Notes: generated by a model from the sequence alone, not told the origin. A stretch of 64,000 bases of DNA from Ammoniphilus resinae (GCF_017873965.1 NZ_JAGGKT010000006.1:168495-232494); one strand, 5' to 3'; shown: positions 39,619 to 49,317, numbered from the stretch's first letter. Program-made: numbers and translations.

Positions 39619-41067
39619 ATGTCAAAAGAAGTACGTGTTCGGTTTGCACCAAGTCCAACAGGACATTTACATATCGGCGGGGCACGATCCGCCTTGTTCA
39701 ACTACCTATTTGCCCGCCATCAGGGTGGGAAATTTGTCATTCGCATTGAGGATACGGATCAGCAGAGAAATGTTGAAAATGCGGAGGCTAAGCTCATTGA
39801 CAGCATGCGCTGGCTTGGCGTGGACTGGGATGAAAGCATCGATGTGGGAGGGCCTTATGCACCTTACCGTTCGATGGATCGAATGGATATTTACACAAAC
39901 CATTTACAGCAGTTGATTGATGAAGGAAAAGCCTACTACTGCTATTGCACACCAGAAGAGCTAGAGAAGGATCGTGAAGAGCAAAAGGCCAAAGGTGAAA
40001 CGCCTCAATATGCCGGGAGATGTCGTCATTTAACCTTGGACCAAAGACAAAAGCTAGAGCAGGAAGGACGCAAACCATCCATTCGCTTCCTCGTGCCGAA
40101 AGACCGAGAATATGTTGTTTCTGACCATGTTCGGGGACAAGTTACCTTTGAATCCAATGGGATTGGTGATTTTGTCATTGCTCGCCCAGATGGGATCCCG
40201 ACCTACAATTTTGCCGTCACAGTGGATGATTCTTTAATGAAAATCAGCCATGTCATTCGCGGGGAAGAACACTTGTCTAATACGCCGAGACAGCTGATGG
40301 TTTATGAGGCTTTCGGTTATGAAACGCCGGAATTTGCCCATGTAGCCCTCATCTTGAATAAAGATCGGCAAAAGATGAGCAAGCGGGATGAATCGGTTGT
40401 GCAGTTTGTAGAACAATATCGTGATCTAGGGTATCTTCCGGAAGCACTTTTGAATTTCTTGGTTTTACTTGGCTGGTCACCAGAGGGTGAGGAAGAAATC
40501 TTTACAAGAGAGCAGTTGATCGAACAGTTCTCGTTAGAGAGAGTGTCCAAGTCTCCAGCTGTGTTTGACCAGGAAAAATTAAAATGGATGAATAATCATT
40601 ATATTAAACAACAGCCTGTAGAGCGAGTGGTTGAGCTGTGTAAACCACATCTTCTAGCGGCTGGATGGATCAATGAACAGTCCGATGAAGAGTGGATCAA
40701 GCGTTTGGTTGCGTTGTATCAAGAGCAGCTTCATTTCGGTGCAGAGATTGTAGAATTGGCTTCTCTTTTCTTCCAAGATGAGATAGAATACGGAGAAGAA
40801 GCGAAAACAGTCCTTTCCGAGGACCAAGTCCCTACAGTGTTAAAGGCTTTTTATGCTGAACTTCAAGCGTTAGAGAGCTTTACGGACGAGGATATTAAGC
40901 AGGCGCTGAAGGCTGTACAAAAAGGGACAGGATTCAAAGGGAAAGCCCTGTTTATGCCTGTTCGGGCGGCTGTAACCGGGGAACTTCACGGCAGGGATTT
41001 AAATCATACGATTTCCCTCCTGGGTAAAGAGAAAGTGTCCGGTCGTCTTTTAGGATTCATACAATAA
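39619..41067 (+). CDS. gltX: Glutamyl-tRNA synthetase
   Basis: A 482-residue class I synthetase with the HIGH-type motif ([15 protein letters not shown]) and KMSKR (KMSKRDES), and a helical anticodon-binding domain. In Bacillales GltX also charges tRNA(Gln) with glutamate for the GatCAB route. ATG behind AAGGAAGGTG. Confidence 0.96.
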   Translation: MSKEVRVRFAPSPTGHLHIGGARSALFNYLFARHQGGKFVIRIEDTDQQRNVENAEAKLIDSMRWLGVDWDESIDVGGPYAPYRSMDRMDIYTNHLQQLIDEGKAYYCYCTPEELEKDREEQKAKGETPQYAGRCRHLTLDQRQKLEQEGRKPSIRFLVPKDREYVVSDHVRGQVTFESNGIGDFVIARPDGIPTYNFAVTVDDSLMKISHVIRGEEHLSNTPRQLMVYEAFGYETPEFAHVALILNKDRQKMSKRDESVVQFVEQYRDLGYLPEALLNFLVLLGWSPEGEEEIFTREQLIEQFSLERVSKSPAVFDQEKLKWMNNHYIKQQPVERVVELCKPHLLAAGWINEQSDEEWIKRLVALYQEQLHFGAEIVELASLFFQDEIEYGEEAKTVLSEDQVPTVLKAFYAELQALESFTDEDIKQALKAVQKGTGFKGKALFMPVRAAVTGELHGRDLNHTISLLGKEKVSGRLLGFIQ

Positions 41068-41089
41068 GGTAATGATAAGATAAAGATGG

Positions 41090-41358
41090 AAAAAGCGTAG
41101 AACAGGAAAGTACGATCACGTAGAGGCCACAGAGAGAACTGACCCGGCTGAAATCAGTTCGCTTACGAGTGATTGGAAATGCGCCTGGGAGCTGTTCAAC
41201 TGAAAATCTTCCTGACCAGGGATGAGTAGGTGCAACCGGTTGACCACCGTTAACAGGGTTATGAGAGAGAGTAAGGCAATTTGTCTTGCTCTAAACAGAG
41301 TGGAACCGCGGGAAAACCGTCTCTGAGGCTTAGATAAGCTTTGGAGCGGTTTTTTTTT
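41090..41358 (+). promoter_or_regulatory. Cysteine-responsive T-box leader of cysE-cysS
   Basis: The canonical T-box AGAGTGGAACCGCG is at 41297-41310. The stem I region contains AGAGAG with a distal hairpin (AACTGA/TCAGTT) and the specifier TGC at 41180-41182 (GGAAATGCGCC), a cysteine codon that agrees with the downstream genes. The terminator runs from AAAACCG (41313-41319) to CGGTTTT (41347-41353) with nine T; the T-box can pair with it in the antiterminator. Uncharged tRNA(Cys) should therefore raise cysE-cysS expression. The promoter is unclear; TAAGAT at 41076-41081 is the best -10. Confidence 0.94.
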
Positions 41359-41392
41359 ACGTTAAAAAATATAATGAAAGGAGTGGGTGACG

Positions 41393-42064
41393 GTGTTTAA
41401 AACGATAAGAGAAGATATTGAGGCTGTTTTTGACCGAGACCCTGCCGCTAGGAGCACCCTTGAAGTCGTTTTAACCTATTCAGGGCTACACGCGATCTGG
41501 ATGTATCGCATCAGCCACTGGTTCTGGAAAAAGAAGTGGTACACAGTCGCTCGTATGCTTTCCCAATTCGGCCGTTTTCTTACTGGGATTGAGATCCATC
41601 CAGGAGCTGTGATCGGAAAAAATCTATTTATCGACCATGGAATGGGAATCGTCATTGGAGAGACCTGTGAAATCGGCGATAATGTAACCCTTTATCAAGG
41701 GGTGACACTGGGTGGTACAGGAAAAGAAAAAGGCAAACGTCACCCTACCATTGGGAATAATGTCCTGATCGCTTCTGGGGCAAAGGTGTTGGGATCAATG
41801 AAGATCGGTGATCATTCAAAGATAGGGGCTGGTTCGGTTGTCCTTCAAGAAGTACCACCGAATTCCACTGTAGTTGGGATTCCAGGGAAAGTGGTTGTTC
41901 AGAATGGAGTGAAAGTCCAGGATGATCTTGACCAGGTCAACCTCCCAGACCCTGTAGCAGATATGTTGCGTTCGATGCAACAGGAGATCGATGATTTGCG
42001 TAGCGAGATTAAAAGATTACAGCAAAGTCGGCCGGCGGATGGGCTGGACGTGGTTCAAAAATAA
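41393..42064 (+). CDS. cysE: Serine O-acetyltransferase
   Basis: A 223-residue enzyme with an N-terminal helical domain and a left-handed beta-helix of hexapeptide repeats ([21 protein letters not shown] and [19 protein letters not shown]). It makes O-acetylserine for CysK (17744). Two GTG codons compete; 41393 is 9 nt from AAGGAG and gives the family N-terminus MFKTIREDI. Controlled by the T-box in front of it. Confidence 0.95.
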   Translation: MFKTIREDIEAVFDRDPAARSTLEVVLTYSGLHAIWMYRISHWFWKKKWYTVARMLSQFGRFLTGIEIHPGAVIGKNLFIDHGMGIVIGETCEIGDNVTLYQGVTLGGTGKEKGKRHPTIGNNVLIASGAKVLGSMKIGDHSKIGAGSVVLQEVPPNSTVVGIPGKVVVQNGVKVQDDLDQVNLPDPVADMLRSMQQEIDDLRSEIKRLQQSRPADGLDVVQK

Positions 42065-42083
42065 TAAGGAGGAAGTTCGACCA

Positions 42084-43478
42084 GTGGGAATTCAAATCTA
42101 TAACACATTAACAAGGAAAAAAGAGCCGTTTGTTCCGCTCCATTCCGGGACGGTCAGTATGTATGTGTGTGGCCCAACGGTTTACAATTATATTCATATC
42201 GGAAATGCGAGACCTGCCATCTTTTTCGACGTGGTTCGCAGATACTTCGAATATAGAGGCTATGAAGTGACCTTTATTCAAAACTTCACCGATGTGGATG
42301 ACAAGTTAATTAGAAAGGCGGAAGAGTTAGGGGTCACAGTTTTAGAAGTGGCAGATCGTTTCATCCGAGCTTTTGAGGAAGATACCCAGGCCCTTGGCGT
42401 GAAAGAGGCCCATGTCCATCCTAGGGTTTCTAACCATATTGAGGAAATTATAGATTTCATTCAAAAGTTAATCAATAAGGGGTACGCCTATGAGTCATCA
42501 GGAGATGTCTACTTCCGCACGGAGAAGTTCCCTGAGTATGGGAAACTATCCCATCAAAATATTGAGGAACTTCAGGCTGGGGTAAGGATTGCGGTAAACG
42601 AGCAAAAGGATAACCCGCTCGATTTTGCCCTTTGGAAGAGTGCCAAACCAGGTGAAATCTACTGGGAAAGCCCTTGGGGAAAAGGCAGACCTGGCTGGCA
42701 TATTGAGTGTTCGGCCATGTCGATGAAGTATCTTGGGGAGAGCTTTGATATTCATGGTGGCGGGCATGACTTAATGTTTCCACACCATGAAAATGAAATT
42801 GCTCAAAGCGAAGCATTAACGGGGCATCCGATGGCGAAATATTGGATGCATAACGGGTATATTAATATCGATAATGAAAAAATGTCTAAGTCCTTGGGGA
42901 ATTTTGTTCTCGTCAAGGATATTCGGGAGAAAATTGCCCCCCAGGTATTGCGTTTCTTTATGTTAAGCGCCCATTATCGCCACCCGATCAATTTTAGTGA
43001 GGATCTGATCGAGCAAGCGAAAAATGGTCTGGAGAGGATTCAAACAGCGATTTCAAATCTTCGGCACAGGCAAGTGGCAGCGACTTCCGAAGTAAATGAG
43101 GAAAATGAAAAGCAAGAGATCTATCGGAAGAAATTTATCGAAGCGATGGATAATGATTTTAATACGGCGGATGCATTGGCTATTGTATTTGAATGGGTGC
43201 GTGAATCCAACCAATATTTGTTGGGAGAAAAGGTTTCGAATCAAGGGGTTCAGGTTTATCTGGATTTATTTGAAGAAATGGGCTCGGTGCTAGGGTTGCA
43301 GCTGGAACCTGCAGAAGAAGAGTTGTTGGACCAAGAAATTGAGGCTTTGATACAAGAACGTACGGAAGCAAGAAAGCAGAGGAATTTTCAAAGGGCTGAC
43401 GAAATTCGCGATCTTCTCATGGAAAAGGGGATTATTTTGGAAGACACACCACAAGGAATCAGGTGGAGAAGAAAATGA
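42084..43478 (+). CDS. cysS: Cysteinyl-tRNA synthetase
   Basis: A 464-residue class I synthetase with the zinc cysteine and HIGH-type motif ([16 protein letters not shown]), a [10 protein letters not shown] zinc segment and [11 protein letters not shown] start at 42084, 11 nt from AGGAGG; the open frame extending upstream to 41991 lies within cysE. Overlaps mrnC by 4 bp. Confidence 0.96.
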   Translation: MGIQIYNTLTRKKEPFVPLHSGTVSMYVCGPTVYNYIHIGNARPAIFFDVVRRYFEYRGYEVTFIQNFTDVDDKLIRKAEELGVTVLEVADRFIRAFEEDTQALGVKEAHVHPRVSNHIEEIIDFIQKLINKGYAYESSGDVYFRTEKFPEYGKLSHQNIEELQAGVRIAVNEQKDNPLDFALWKSAKPGEIYWESPWGKGRPGWHIECSAMSMKYLGESFDIHGGGHDLMFPHHENEIAQSEALTGHPMAKYWMHNGYINIDNEKMSKSLGNFVLVKDIREKIAPQVLRFFMLSAHYRHPINFSEDLIEQAKNGLERIQTAISNLRHRQVAATSEVNEENEKQEIYRKKFIEAMDNDFNTADALAIVFEWVRESNQYLLGEKVSNQGVQVYLDLFEEMGSVLGLQLEPAEEELLDQEIEALIQERTEARKQRNFQRADEIRDLLMEKGIILEDTPQGIRWRRK

Positions 43479-43894
43479 TGCTACCGCCCGCAGGGAAATT
43501 GGATCAAGACCCAAAACTGTTAAATCCTCTTTCACTAGCTTATATGGGTGATGCTGTACTGGAGATTTTTGTGCGGCATCACCTCATTCAAATGAGAGGC
43601 GGGAAGCCGCACCAACTTCATCAGATGGCTAAAGGATATGTTTCAGCAAAGGCGCAGGCCAAAGTGTTGCTAGCGCTACAAGAACATTTAAGCGAAGAGG
43701 AGTGGTGGTTCATAAAAAGAGGGCGCAACACGAAATCAGGTACTGTTCCGAAAAATACGGATATCATGGAATATCGCATGAGCTCCGGTTTTGAATGCAT
43801 GCTTGGTTACCTCTATTTGACCCATCAACAGGAAAGACTACAAGAAATCATGGACAAGGTATTTAGGATTATTGAGGCAGGTGAAAAAGAATGA
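43475..43894 (+). CDS. mrnC: Mini-ribonuclease 3
   Basis: A 139-residue RNase III-type catalytic domain without the double-strand RNA-binding domain, containing the [15 protein letters not shown] signature with its catalytic acidic residues. In Bacillus it matures 23S rRNA ends. ATG 43475 is 6 nt from AGGTGGAG and overlaps the cysS stop; it in turn overlaps rlmB by 4 bp. Confidence 0.94.
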   Translation: MMLPPAGKLDQDPKLLNPLSLAYMGDAVLEIFVRHHLIQMRGGKPHQLHQMAKGYVSAKAQAKVLLALQEHLSEEEWWFIKRGRNTKSGTVPKNTDIMEYRMSSGFECMLGYLYLTHQQERLQEIMDKVFRIIEAGEKE

Positions 43895-44640
43895 GTGAAG
43901 AGTATATCGTAGGAAAAAACCCTGTACTAGAAGTACTTCGTTCAGGTCGATCCGTCAACAAGATTTGGATTGCGGAAGGGTCGCTGAAGGGCACGATGAA
44001 CCAAGTGATGGGGATGGCGAAGGAAGCGAAAATTCAGGTTCAGCTCGTTCCCAAAAAGAAGCTGGATCAGGTGGCAGAAGGTGAAGCACATCAGGGAGTT
44101 GTTGCATTTGTTGCAGCCCATGCCTATGCAGAGGTAGAAGATATCTTACAAGCTGCGAAGGACAAGAATGAAGAGCCATTTATACTTATCCTCGACGAAA
44201 TCGAAGATCCGCACAATCTGGGATCGATTCTTCGTACCGCTGATGCGGTGGGCGCACATGGTGTCATTATTCCTAAACGCCGGGCTGTAGGCTTGACCTC
44301 AACCGTAGCAAAATCCTCCGCAGGAGCGATGGAGTATGTACCGGTTTCCCGGGTGACGAATATCGTCAGAACGATGGAGGAACTCAAAGAAAAGGGAATC
44401 TGGATGGTTGGTACAGATGCTTCCGGGACACAAGATTTTCGCCAGGGACGGTACGATATGGGGATCGGGCTGGTCATTGGGAGTGAAGGAAAAGGGATGA
44501 GCCGCCTGGTGAAGGAAACCTGTGATTTTACTGTTCGTTTGCCTATGGTTGGTCAGGTCACCTCATTAAATGCTTCTGTGGCTGCTGCCTTGCTTATGTT
44601 TGAAGTGTATAGACAAAGAAAACCGATAGAAAAAGCATAA
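43891..44640 (+). CDS. rlmB: 23S rRNA (guanosine-2'-O)-methyltransferase RlmB (YacO)
   Basis: A 249-residue SPOUT methyltransferase: N-terminal substrate-binding domain (GKNPVLEVLRSG) and C-terminal knot with NLGSILRTADAVGAHGVI, GSEGKGMS and LNASVAAALL. Target by homology is G2251 of 23S rRNA. Confidence 0.94.
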   Translation: MSEEYIVGKNPVLEVLRSGRSVNKIWIAEGSLKGTMNQVMGMAKEAKIQVQLVPKKKLDQVAEGEAHQGVVAFVAAHAYAEVEDILQAAKDKNEEPFILILDEIEDPHNLGSILRTADAVGAHGVIIPKRRAVGLTSTVAKSSAGAMEYVPVSRVTNIVRTMEELKEKGIWMVGTDASGTQDFRQGRYDMGIGLVIGSEGKGMSRLVKETCDFTVRLPMVGQVTSLNASVAAALLMFEVYRQRKPIEKA

Positions 44641-44657
44641 TGATGGGATAGAGAGGG

Positions 44658-45167
44658 ATGGAAGAGCTACTAATTGTTGATGGGTACAATATGATCGGTG
44701 CCTGGCCACAGCTGATCAAATATAAAGAGAAGGAACTGGGGAGGGCGAGGGATGAACTTCTGTCCATCCTTTCTGAATATCAGGCCTATTCAGGTACGAA
44801 GGTTGTGGTCGTGTTTGATGCGCACCAAGTCCCTGGGATGGGAAAAAAGATAAAACAGTATAAAATCGATATTTATTATACAGAAGAAGAGGAGACGGCG
44901 GATGAGCTGATCGAAAGGCTTACCAAAAAACTACGATCGCGGACAAGGCGGATTACCGTTGCAACCTCAGATTATACTGAACAAAACATCACTTTTGGTC
45001 ATGGGGCCCTTCGTATGTCAGCAAGGGAACTATTGGAAAACATTAATCGGGCGAAACAATCGATACGAAAAACAGTAGAACAGCAAAAATATGAACCCCT
45101 TCGTACCGGGATACCTTTAAACAGTGAGATTGCCTCGATCTTTGAGAAGTGGCGCAGACAAAAGTAG
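44658..45167 (+). CDS. rae1: Ribosome-associated mRNA endonuclease Rae1 (YacP, NYN domain)
   Basis: A 169-residue NYN/PIN-like nuclease starting EELLIVDGYNMIGAW, with further acidic residues in VVVFDAH and the TADELIERL segment. Rae1 cleaves mRNAs in the ribosomal A site in B. subtilis. It follows rlmB by 17 bp and precedes sigH as in Bacillus. Confidence 0.92.
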   Translation: MEELLIVDGYNMIGAWPQLIKYKEKELGRARDELLSILSEYQAYSGTKVVVVFDAHQVPGMGKKIKQYKIDIYYTEEEETADELIERLTKKLRSRTRRITVATSDYTEQNITFGHGALRMSARELLENINRAKQSIRKTVEQQKYEPLRTGIPLNSEIASIFEKWRRQK

Positions 45168-45185
45168 CTAGGATATACAGCTGTG

Positions 45186-45215
45186 TTGACGTTTTTAGAT
45201 TACATAATGTATAAT
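45186..45215 (+). promoter_or_regulatory. sigH promoter
   Basis: TTGACG (45186-45191), 18 bp, TATAAT (45210-45215). In B. subtilis this promoter is repressed by AbrB; I see no defined AbrB site. Confidence 0.8.
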
Positions 45216-45248
45216 TAACATAACTATTTATGTCTCAAGCCCGGGGGG

Positions 45249-45914
45249 ATGCAGGTGAATGTTGACCTTAAAGATATAAATCCGTCATCACATTATGAAA
45301 CCATAGCTGATGAAGAACTGGTTGACATGGTCCGAGAAGGAGACTCTGACGCCCTCGAATTTCTCATTCACAAGTATAAAAACTTTGTGCGGGCAAAAGC
45401 GAGATCGTATTTTTTAATCGGGGCTGACAGAGAGGATATTGTTCAGGAAGGTATGATTGGTTTATATAAGTCTATACGTGATTTTCGTGGGGACAAGCTC
45501 ACCTCTTTTAAAGCCTTCGCAGAGCTTTGTATAACCAGACAAATTATCACCGCAATTAAAACTGCCACAAGGCAGAAACATATCCCCCTTAACTCTTACG
45601 TTTCTTTAGACAAGCCCATTTATGATGAAGATTCTGATCGTACATTGCTTGATGTCATTTGTGGCAATCGGGTAACCGACCCGGAGGAACTCATTATCAA
45701 CCAGGAAAAATTCGATGATATCGAAGATAAGATGGGGCAGATTCTAAGCGATTTAGAGAGGCAAGTCCTAATGTTATACCTGGATGGGCGATCCTATCAG
45801 GAAATTGCTGTAGACCTCGATCGTCATGTGAAGTCGATTGATAACGCTTTACAACGAGTGAAAAGAAAATTGGAGAAATATTTGGAAATCAGGGAAATTT
45901 CTATTCTTAAATAG
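45249..45914 (+). CDS. sigH: RNA polymerase sigma factor SigH
   Basis: A 221-residue sigma-70 group factor with region 2 (ADREDIVQEGMIGLYKSIRDF) and region 4 (LDGRSYQEIAVDLDRHVKSIDNALQRV), very close to B. subtilis sigma-H. It directs early sporulation and stationary-phase genes such as spo0A and ftsZ. ATG 45249 sits only 2 nt from the G run; the GTG at 45255 has better spacing and may be the true start. Confidence 0.96.
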   Translation: MQVNVDLKDINPSSHYETIADEELVDMVREGDSDALEFLIHKYKNFVRAKARSYFLIGADREDIVQEGMIGLYKSIRDFRGDKLTSFKAFAELCITRQIITAIKTATRQKHIPLNSYVSLDKPIYDEDSDRTLLDVICGNRVTDPEELIINQEKFDDIEDKMGQILSDLERQVLMLYLDGRSYQEIAVDLDRHVKSIDNALQRVKRKLEKYLEIREISILK

Positions 45915-45925
45915 CAATTGATGTC

Positions 45926-45959
45926 AAAGGCTTCGGGTTCGGAGCTTTTTGCTTTTTTT
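45926..45959 (+). terminator. Probable terminator of sigH
   Basis: AAAGGCTTCG and CGGAGCTTTT form a short stem with wobble pairs, followed by T-rich sequence to 45959. Confidence 0.55.
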
Positions 45960-46100
45960 CTGAGGGTTAGTTTTCAAACGCCAGGATCTGGCAATACTAT
46001 GTATGGCAATAGGCTGATTATATCCCTAGTTTTGATAGACCGAAAGAATAAAGAACAGACAGTAGCTGTTGAAAAGTTAGATACCCCATAAGGGAATTTC

Positions 46101-46129
46101 TTGACATAGAAATATCGATGTGCTAAAGT
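46101..46129 (+). promoter_or_regulatory. rpmG-secE-nusG promoter
   Basis: TTGACA (46101-46106), 17 bp, TAAAGT (46124-46129) with an extended TG. The preceding 45960-46100 shows only a short hairpin (AACAG...CTGTT) and no gene. Confidence 0.8.
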
Positions 46130-46206
46130 GTTTAGGGTAGCTGTGCAAATAGCTGGTTTTACCTGTTCTGATATAGTTTTAGTATAGATGTGGGAGGTGT
46201 AATATC

Positions 46207-46356
46207 ATGCGGGTTATTGTAACTTTAGCGTGCACCGAGTGTAAGCAACGTAACTACACCACAGGCAAGAACAAGCGCAAACATCCTGACCGCATTGAGA
46301 TGAAGAAGTTTTGCAAGTATTGCAATGGACATACAGCTCATCGCGAAACTCGCTAA
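46207..46356 (+). CDS. rpmG: 50S ribosomal protein L33, zinc-binding form
   Basis: A 49-codon gene beginning [17 protein letters not shown] and ending HRETR. It has the zinc ribbon cysteines C9, C12, C36 and C39, so it is the C+ paralogue of L33. Many Bacillales keep a cysteine-free L33 elsewhere for zinc limitation. ATG follows GGGAGGTG, and the position sigH-rpmG-secE-nusG is conserved. Confidence 0.95.
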   Translation: MRVIVTLACTECKQRNYTTGKNKRKHPDRIEMKKFCKYCNGHTAHRETR

Positions 46357-46388
46357 ACATATAGGCTCAAGGTATTGGAGGTGTCGTT

Positions 46389-46604
46389 TTGGGCTTTCTA
46401 GCTAGGCTTGGTGCCGGGTTCAAAAGATGGCCTACCTTTTTACGCGAAGTCTGGAGCGAGCTTAAGAAGGTACGCTGGCCCAGTCGTAAAGAACTGACAA
46501 GCTATACGATTGTTGTTCTTGTAACGGTGACACTGATTTCCGTATTCTTTGCGGTTATCGATTTAGGGATTTCGCAGATCATTGAATTGATTTTAGGTCG
46601 ATAA
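46389..46604 (+). CDS. secE: Preprotein translocase subunit SecE
   Basis: A 71-residue single-span SecE: amphipathic helix with the family motif SELKKVRWPSRKEL and one transmembrane helix (about 42-64). It stabilises SecY in the translocon. TTG start behind GGAGGTG. Confidence 0.94.
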   Translation: MGFLARLGAGFKRWPTFLREVWSELKKVRWPSRKELTSYTIVVLVTVTLISVFFAVIDLGISQIIELILGR

Positions 46605-46640
46605 ATCGATAGGGGGGAAGGGACAGGTTTGTCCTGTGTC

Positions 46641-47174
46641 ATGGAAAAACAGTGGTATGTTGTTCATACCTACTCCGGGTATGAAAACAAAGTTAAAACG
46701 AATTTAGAAAAGCGTGTCGAGTCCATGGATATGAAGGATAAGATCTTCCGTGTCTTTATCCCTACCGAAGATGAAGTAGAGATGAAGGATGGCAAGAAGA
46801 AAACCGTGACCAAGAAGGTTTTCCCTGGCTATGTTCTCGTCGAGATGATTATGACGGATGATTCATGGTACGTTGTACGCAATACACCTGGGGTGACTGG
46901 CTTTGTAGGTTCCTCGGGATCTGGTTCGAAACCCACTCCCCTTAAGCCGAATGAGGTGGAAGCGATCTATAAGCAAATGGGCGTCGAAGAGGTCAAAGCG
47001 AAGATCGATTTCTCCTTGAAGGAAACGGTAAAAGTGAAGGAAGGGCCGTTTGCGGATTTTGTCGGTACGATTGAGGAAATCCAACTCGATAAGCACAAAA
47101 TTAAGGTACACGTAAACATGTTTGGTCGTGAAACACCGGTCGAACTGGATTATAATCAAGTGGAAAAAATATAA
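46641..47174 (+). CDS. nusG: Transcription termination/antitermination factor NusG
   Basis: A 177-residue NusG: NGN domain (EKQWYVVHTYSGYENKVK... to about 115) and KOW domain (about 122-177, KEGPFADFVGTIEEI). I use ATG 46641, which gives the family N-terminus MEKxWYVVHTYSG. The G-rich ribosome binding site lies upstream of a small hairpin, ACAGG-TTTGT-CCTGT (46623-46637); a TTG at 46629 would be the start if translation begins in front of it. Confidence 0.95.
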   Translation: MEKQWYVVHTYSGYENKVKTNLEKRVESMDMKDKIFRVFIPTEDEVEMKDGKKKTVTKKVFPGYVLVEMIMTDDSWYVVRNTPGVTGFVGSSGSGSKPTPLKPNEVEAIYKQMGVEEVKAKIDFSLKETVKVKEGPFADFVGTIEEIQLDKHKIKVHVNMFGRETPVELDYNQVEKI

Positions 47175-47260
47175 AGTCGTTAATATCTTGAAATCAACCG
47201 CTGATTGTGGTAATTTCGATTTTGTTTGATCTATCCTTTATTGGATAGGTTGCTTGTAAA

Positions 47261-47298
47261 GTGGGAGGGTTGTTTCTTCGGAATGCCCGTCAACCACA
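47261..47298 (+). promoter_or_regulatory. Candidate L1-binding leader element before rplK
   Basis: GTGGGAGG (47261-47268) and ACCACATT (47293-47300) can close a helix (GTGG/CCAC) with purine-rich internal loop. The same pair recurs before rplA. The motif resembles the L1 stalk of 23S rRNA (GGTGGGAGGC...TACCACCC in E. coli), so it is probably the site where L1 represses its own operon. A hairpin CTATCC/GGATAG precedes it. Confidence 0.55.
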
Positions 47299-47322
47299 TT
47301 TCGGACTAAGGAGGTGTGTCAC

Positions 47323-47748
47323 ATGGCTAAAAAAGTAATCAAAATGGTTAAATTACAAATTCCTGCAGGGAAAGCGAATCCAGCCCCTCCAGTAGGGCCG
47401 GCTCTTGGTCAAGCAGGTGTGAACATTATGGGATTCTGTAAGGAATTCAATGCACGCACACAAGATCAAGCAGGATTAATTATCCCTGTTGAAATAACTG
47501 TATTTGAAGACCGTTCGTTCACTTTTATCACAAAGACTCCTCCAGCTGCTGTTCTTTTGAAGAAAGCTGCTGGTGTTGAATCTGGTTCTGGTGTGCCAAA
47601 CCGTAACAAGGTTGCAACCATCAAACGTGATAAAGTTCGTGAAATCGCAGAACAAAAAATGCCTGACCTAAATGCAGCGAATGTTGAATCTGCAATGCGT
47701 ATGGTTGAAGGTACTGCCCGCAGCATGGGTATTGTGATTGAAGACTAA
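47323..47748 (+). CDS. rplK: 50S ribosomal protein L11
   Basis: A 141-residue L11 with the proline-rich N-terminal domain ([30 protein letters not shown]) that contacts the GTPase centre and the C-terminal rRNA-binding domain. Needed for RelA activation. ATG behind AAGGAGGTG. Confidence 0.97.
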   Translation: MAKKVIKMVKLQIPAGKANPAPPVGPALGQAGVNIMGFCKEFNARTQDQAGLIIPVEITVFEDRSFTFITKTPPAAVLLKKAAGVESGSGVPNRNKVATIKRDKVREIAEQKMPDLNAANVESAMRMVEGTARSMGIVIED

Positions 47749-47751
47749 TGG

Positions 47752-47853
47752 AACGAAAAGGACGTCGGCTGTGAAATGGACAAGTTCTATTTGAGCCGAC
47801 GTTTCGTTTGAGGAGATCGGTTTTGACTTGTTAGATTTCTGTCTAACGGTCAA
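47752..47853 (+). other. Two strong hairpins between rplK and rplA
   Basis: AACGAAA-AGG-ACGTCGGCT pairs with AGCCGACGT-TTCGTT (47752-47808), a long stem around a 23-nt loop but without a T tract. A second, TTGAC-TTG-TTAGA / TCTAA-CG-GTCAA, spans 47823-47853 directly before the L1-like element. They may tune rplA relative to rplK or be processing sites. Confidence 0.6.
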
Positions 47854-47889
47854 GTGGGAGGTAAAACCATCAAGCCGCTACTACCACAT
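47854..47889 (+). promoter_or_regulatory. Candidate L1-binding element before rplA
   Basis: GTGGGAGG (47854-47861) with ACCACATT (47883-47890): the same paired motif as before rplK, 22 bp before the rplA start. Confidence 0.55.
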
Positions 47890-47911
47890 TAATGAAGGAG
47901 GCTATTTTAAC

Positions 47912-48613
47912 ATGGCTAAAAAAGGTAAGAAGTATCAAGAAGCTGCAAAAACAATCGATCGCGCAAAGTCCTATCCGGTTTCTGAAGCGATTGATCTAGT
48001 TAAAAAAGCTGCACCTGCAAAGTTTGATGAAACTGTTGAAGTTGCAGTGAAGCTTGGTGTAGATGTGAAGAAAGCTGATCAACAGCTTCGTGGAGCTGTT
48101 GTATTGCCACATGGTACTGGTAAAACTCAACGTGTTCTTGTTTTCGCTAAAGGCGAAAAAGCAAAAGAAGCTGAGCAAGCCGGTGCAGATTTTGTTGGTG
48201 AAGAAGATCTAATCAACAAGATCCAACAAGGATGGTTTGATTTTGATGTAATCGTAGCAACTCCTGATATGATGGGACAAGTTGGTAAGTTGGGACGTGT
48301 TCTTGGTCCTAAGGGCTTAATGCCAAACCCTAAAACAGGAACCGTTACTTTCGAAGTAGCAAAAGCTGTTAAAGAAATCAAAGCAGGTAAGATTGAATAC
48401 CGTACTGATAAAGCTGGTAATATCCATGCTCCAATCGGTAAAGTATCTTTCGGTGAGGAAGCACTTGCTGAAAACCTTGCTATGATTATTGATACCCTTC
48501 AAAAAGCTAAGCCAGCTGCAGCTAAGGGGATGTATATGAAGAACGTATCTATCAGTTCTACAATGGGACCTGGCGTGAAGGTTGATGTGGGAACAATTGG
48601 TGCAACGAAGTAG
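47912..48613 (+). CDS. rplA: 50S ribosomal protein L1
   Basis: A 233-residue L1 ([16 protein letters not shown], with the conserved [16 protein letters not shown] segment). It forms the mobile L1 stalk at the E site and is usually the autogenous repressor of rplKA. ATG 47912 behind AAGGAGG; the open frame reaching to 47828 runs through the leader hairpins and is not coding. Confidence 0.97.
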   Translation: MAKKGKKYQEAAKTIDRAKSYPVSEAIDLVKKAAPAKFDETVEVAVKLGVDVKKADQQLRGAVVLPHGTGKTQRVLVFAKGEKAKEAEQAGADFVGEEDLINKIQQGWFDFDVIVATPDMMGQVGKLGRVLGPKGLMPNPKTGTVTFEVAKAVKEIKAGKIEYRTDKAGNIHAPIGKVSFGEEALAENLAMIIDTLQKAKPAAAKGMYMKNVSISSTMGPGVKVDVGTIGATK

Positions 48614-48614
48614 G

Positions 48615-48643
48615 TTGACATTGTAATCGACTGTTGATAATAT
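48615..48643 (+). promoter_or_regulatory. rplJ promoter
   Basis: TTGACA (48615-48620), 17 bp, TAATAT (48638-48643), overlapping a TATAAT at 48641-48646. Confidence 0.75.
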
Positions 48644-48677
48644 AATAGATGTGCTTTTCGAGCGCATTCATTTTAAA

Positions 48678-48790
48678 ATAATATCTACCGTAGACAGAAG
48701 GTGCCGAAAGGCTTAATATCCTTCCGAGGTGCATAATAGATTTCCTGTGGAATACTTGTGCCCTTCGTTTTCTGCGAAGGGCATTTTCTA
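48678..48790 (+). ncRNA. Ribosomal protein L10 leader with attenuator
   Basis: The sequence from ATCTACCGTAGACAGAAGGTG to CCTTCCGAGGTGCATAATAG is the typical L10 leader of Firmicutes, in which L10(L12)4 binds a kink-turn. It is followed by the terminator TGCCCTTCG/CGAAGGGCA (48759-48783) and a short T run. Excess L10 complex promotes termination before rplJ. Confidence 0.9.
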
Positions 48791-48822
48791 TGTGCGCCAT
48801 AATTAATTGTAGGAGGTGTACC

Positions 48823-49317
48823 ATGGCAGTAGTACGTGAAGAGAAAGTCCAAACCGTGCAAGAAATCGCGTCTAAATTTAAGGATGCAAAAAGTGTTGTG
48901 TTGGCTGACTACCGCGGATTAACTGTGAAACAGGTTACTGAGCTTCGTAAGCTTTGTCGCGAATCTGGTGTAGACTTTAAAGTTTACAAAAACAAATTAG
49001 CGCAGCGTGCAACCTCAGAAGTAGGAGCAGAAGGCTTAAACGAGTTTTTAGCTGGACCAACCGCTTTTGCTTTTGCACAGGATGAAATTACAGCTGCTAA
49101 GATTGTTGCAGAATTTGCAAAGAAAAACGACAAACTAGAAATTAAAGCAGGTATTGTTGATGGACAAGTTATGTCTGAAGCAGAAATCAAAGCCCTTGCT
49201 TCCCTTCCATCTCGCGAAGGTTTACTTTCTATGTTGCTTAGCGTTCTTCAAGCACCAATGCGCAACTTTGCTCTTGCTGTTAAAGCAGTATCCGAGCAAA
49301 AAGAACAAGAAGCATAG
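48823..49317 (+). CDS. rplJ: 50S ribosomal protein L10
   Basis: A 164-residue L10: N-terminal rRNA-binding domain (VVLADYRGLTVKQVTELRK, FKVYKNKLA) and C-terminal helix that carries L7/L12 dimers. ATG 48823 behind AGGAGGTG; the frame extends upstream through the leader without being coding. Confidence 0.97.
   Translation: MAVVREEKVQTVQEIASKFKDAKSVVLADYRGLTVKQVTELRKLCRESGVDFKVYKNKLAQRATSEVGAEGLNEFLAGPTAFAFAQDEITAAKIVAEFAKKNDKLEIKAGIVDGQVMSEAEIKALASLPSREGLLSMLLSVLQAPMRNFALAVKAVSEQKEQEA

Noticed and set aside
47828..47911. N-terminal extension of rplA
   Set aside because: The open frame crosses leader hairpins and the L1-like element; the ATG at 47912 has AAGGAGG and gives the normal L1 N-terminus.
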